DNA from: Pseudomonadota bacterium
Lineage (GTDB): Bacteria > Pseudomonadota > Gammaproteobacteria > Burkholderiales > Gallionellaceae
Length of the DNA stretch: 64,000 bases
Direction of reading: 5' to 3'
NCBI GenBank assembly: GCA_021783995.1
Contig: JAJXTH010000002.1
Location: forward strand, 34,966 to 98,965
Shown here: piece by piece, positions 62,435 through 64,000 of the stretch
Position numbering within the stretch: position 1 is the first letter of the stretch
Layout of the letters: each line of letters begins with the position of its first letter
Position numbers and translations under genes: made by a program
Notes under the pieces: model-generated
The model's database searches: none
Told to the model about the DNA's origin: nothing
The model's input: the letters and a program-made list of their open reading frames with translations, nothing else

Positions 62435-63826
62435 ATGAAGATATCTTTTAAAGGTGCGGATCGCGGCGTCACCGGTTCCTGTCATCTTGTCGAATGCGCG
62501 GGATACCGCATCCTGATCGACTGCGGGCTTTATCAGGGAGGAAGGGAAGCAGAGGAAGCCAATGCAAGGTCTTTCGGCTTCGACCCGAAAGAAATAGATT
62601 GTGTGCTGCTCACCCACGCTCACCTCGACCACTGCGGACGGCTCCCGCTGCTTGCAAAACGCGGATTCAAGGGCGAGATCGTGACCACCGCCGCCACGCG
62701 CGAACTTGCAAGACTGGTGATGGTCGATGCAGCCCATATCCAGGAAGAGGAGGCGCGCAAGCAGGCCTTGAGATCGGGACATCACCGCAGACACTCAGCA
62801 CCGGACACGCCGCTTTATTCGATACTCGACGCCTTCAACGCGCTGGGATTGTTCGGACGCATTGCAAGCTATGACAGTCCCATAGAGATCGCGCAAGGCA
62901 TACGGGCAACCTTCATGGATGCAGGCCACATCCTGGGATCTGCCAGTATCTTTCTCGAACTCGAAGAAAATGGAAAAACGCAACGCGTGCTCTTCTCTGG
63001 CGACCTTGGAAACAGCGGAAGACCGTTGCTTCGCGACCCAGCCACCCCGGTCAGCGCCGATGTCGTCGTGATGGAAACCACATACGGCGACCGCCTGCAC
63101 AAGCCCTTCCAGCCTTCCGTGGAGGAATTCTACGAGGCCGTCACGGACACCTTCAAACGCGGAGGAAACGTTGTCATCCCCACCTTCGCGCTCGAAAGAG
63201 CGCAGGAAGTCCTTTATTTCCTGAGGGAAGGCATGGAACTTGGCAAGCTTTCCCGCTCCATGCAGGTATTCCTGGACTCGCCCATGGCCATCTCTGCGAC
63301 GGAAATATTCGAGCGCCATCCCGAATGCTATGAATCAAGCACTGCCGAACAATTCCTGGAGGGACGCGATCCCTTCCACCTGCCAGGCCTGCATTTCACG
63401 CGCGAATCGACAGAGTCCATGGCCATCAATCAGATCGGAGGCGGTGCTATCATCATGGCGGGCTCCGGCATGTGCACAGGAGGACGCATCAAGCACCACC
63501 TGAAGCATAACCTTGCGCGCCATGACAGCAGCGTGATCTTCGTTGGTTTCGCAGCCACAGGCACGCTTGCCCGCCAGCTCATAGACGGCGAAAAAACTGT
63601 CAGGATATTCAACGAAGAGATCGCAGTGCACGCGAAGATACACACGATCAACGGATTTTCCGCGCATGCAGACCAGGCCGAGTTGCTGGCCTGGCACGGC
63701 AGGATAAAAGGGGTTGCTCGCACATTCCTGGTCCACGGCGAGGAACTGGCCATGAGCAATTTTGCCGCACTGCTCAAAGATACAAAGGTCGAGATGCCCA
63801 AGCTCGATCAGGTGTTTGAACTGTAG
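62435..63826 (+). CDS. Beta-CASP metallo-beta-lactamase-fold ribonuclease
   Basis: 463 residues from ATG 62435 (GGGAGGAAAAC upstream). The zinc-binding motif 2 reads LTHAHLDHCGRLPLLAKRGF, motif 4 SGDLGN, and the beta-CASP insert runs from about 195 to 330 with ETTYGDRLH. The C-terminal motifs AGSGMCTGGRIKHHL and INGFSAHADQAELL are the A-C signatures of beta-CASP RNases (YSH1/CPSF73-like). Probably processes RNA, but bacterial members are little studied. It stands alone, followed by the repeat array. Confidence 0.9.
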   Translation: MKISFKGADRGVTGSCHLVECAGYRILIDCGLYQGGREAEEANARSFGFDPKEIDCVLLTHAHLDHCGRLPLLAKRGFKGEIVTTAATRELARLVMVDAAHIQEEEARKQALRSGHHRRHSAPDTPLYSILDAFNALGLFGRIASYDSPIEIAQGIRATFMDAGHILGSASIFLELEENGKTQRVLFSGDLGNSGRPLLRDPATPVSADVVVMETTYGDRLHKPFQPSVEEFYEAVTDTFKRGGNVVIPTFALERAQEVLYFLREGMELGKLSRSMQVFLDSPMAISATEIFERHPECYESSTAEQFLEGRDPFHLPGLHFTRESTESMAINQIGGGAIIMAGSGMCTGGRIKHHLKHNLARHDSSVIFVGFAATGTLARQLIDGEKTVRIFNEEIAVHAKIHTINGFSAHADQAELLAWHGRIKGVARTFLVHGEELAMSNFAALLKDTKVEMPKLDQVFEL

Positions 63827-63843
63827 ATACGGCAAATTGCTAC

Positions 63844-63860
63844 AAGTCTAGACCTGACCC
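63844..63860. repeat. Sequence resembling the end of a REP-associated transposase (RAYT) element
   Basis: AAGTCTAGACCTGACCC (63844-63860) resembles the strings that flank Y1/RAYT transposase genes in proteobacteria. It directly abuts the octamer array. Recognition is from memory and the match is short, so this may be coincidence. Confidence 0.3.
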
Positions 63861-64000
63861 TGCTGTTCTGCTGTTCTGCTGTTCTGCTGTTCTGCTGTTC
63901 TGCTGTTCTGCTGTTCTGCTGTTCTGCTGTTCTGCTGTTCTGCTGTTCTGCTGTTCTGCTGTTCTGCTGTTCTGCTGTTCTGCTGTTCTGCTGTTCTGCT
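63861..64000. repeat. Octanucleotide tandem repeat (TGCTGTTC)n, reaching the window end
   Basis: 140 bp of perfect TGCTGTTC units (17.5 copies, no mismatch) that continue past the window edge. Since 8 is not a multiple of 3, all frames read the same eight codons; neither strand contains a stop (plus strand Cys-Cys-Ser-Ala-Val-Leu-Leu-Phe, minus strand Glu-Gln-Gln-Asn-Ser-Arg-Thr-Ala). It could be a phase-variation tract, a repeat in a gene entering from the right, or an assembly artefact at a contig end. Confidence 0.9.

Noticed and set aside
63861..64000. CRISPR array
   Set aside because: Repeats are 8 bp and directly adjacent, with no spacers and no cas genes in the window.

Overview
The window looks like an ordinary chromosomal segment of a betaproteobacterium, probably from the Gallionellaceae/Nitrosomonadales group of iron and nitrogen oxidisers. 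The evidence is the synteny (rpoE//nadB, dnaX-ybaB-recR, glrK-qseG-glrR, surE-pcm-nlpD, ilvE-zf-waaF, recA-recX, yhdP-nit-tldD), a 4.5S RNA beside dnaX, and a recA promoter carrying a GAACGATCGTTC palindrome. That palindrome is the non-canonical LexA site I recall from Sideroxydans and Gallionella, not the usual betaproteobacterial CTGT-N8-ACAG. Coding density is high, there is one tRNA and no rRNA, and I see no prophage, integron, intact insertion sequence or CRISPR array.

Layout. 1-2.2 kb: start of rpoE, nadB and a CptA/YgfX-like protein. 2.2-8.8 kb: a tightly overlapped minus-strand operon, pagL-dnaX-ybaB-recR-rluB, followed by a class III nucleotide cyclase, a membrane Ser/Thr kinase and cptA, with 4.5S RNA and class I fumarase upstream. 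10.4-14.6 kb: a DUF4149 membrane protein, an unrecognised 53-residue protein behind a perfect FNR/Anr-type box, and the GlrK/QseG/GlrR two-component system. 14.6-18 kb: osmoregulated periplasmic glucan genes opgH-opgG. 18.3-21.2 kb: surE-pcm-nlpD and a periplasmic retropepsin-like protein in the place where rpoS is often found. 21.3-24.9 kb: ilvE, a zinc-finger protein, waaF and phosphomannomutase. 24.9-28.8 kb: an EAL/HDOD protein and alaS. 28.9-31.8 kb: a candidate orphan small RNA, then a two-gene lipid-tailoring unit (flavoprotein reductase plus cyclopropane synthase) and a glycine-zipper lipoprotein.

32-36 kb: an HDOD protein, recX, recA, pncC and metZ. 36.4-38.7 kb: a secreted phosphoesterase and a DUF3147 protein. 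38.8-41.4 kb: tRNA-Arg(CCU), a periplasmic PrxQ-type peroxiredoxin and uup. 41.4-52.5 kb: glnE, then yhdP-nit-tldD, an uncharacterised Rossmann-like protein and a secreted DNA/RNA endonuclease. 52.5-56.4 kb: a glycine-zipper protein, an alpha/beta hydrolase, a chemoreceptor with a near-perfect sigma-28 promoter, and a DMT exporter. 56.4-61.4 kb: a YbhGFSR-type drug exporter. 61.5-63.8 kb: a Gln/Tyr/Trp-rich exported protein and a beta-CASP ribonuclease. The window ends inside a pure 8-bp tandem repeat.

Most genes are housekeeping (DNA repair, translation, envelope, amino acids). The less explained parts are the promoter-terminator unit at 28.9 kb, the FNR-box small protein, the signalling pair attached to the dnaX operon, the lipid-tailoring pair, the Rossmann-like protein at 50.5 kb and the terminal octamer array. 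I did not find a clear, previously undescribed multi-gene defence or metabolic system.
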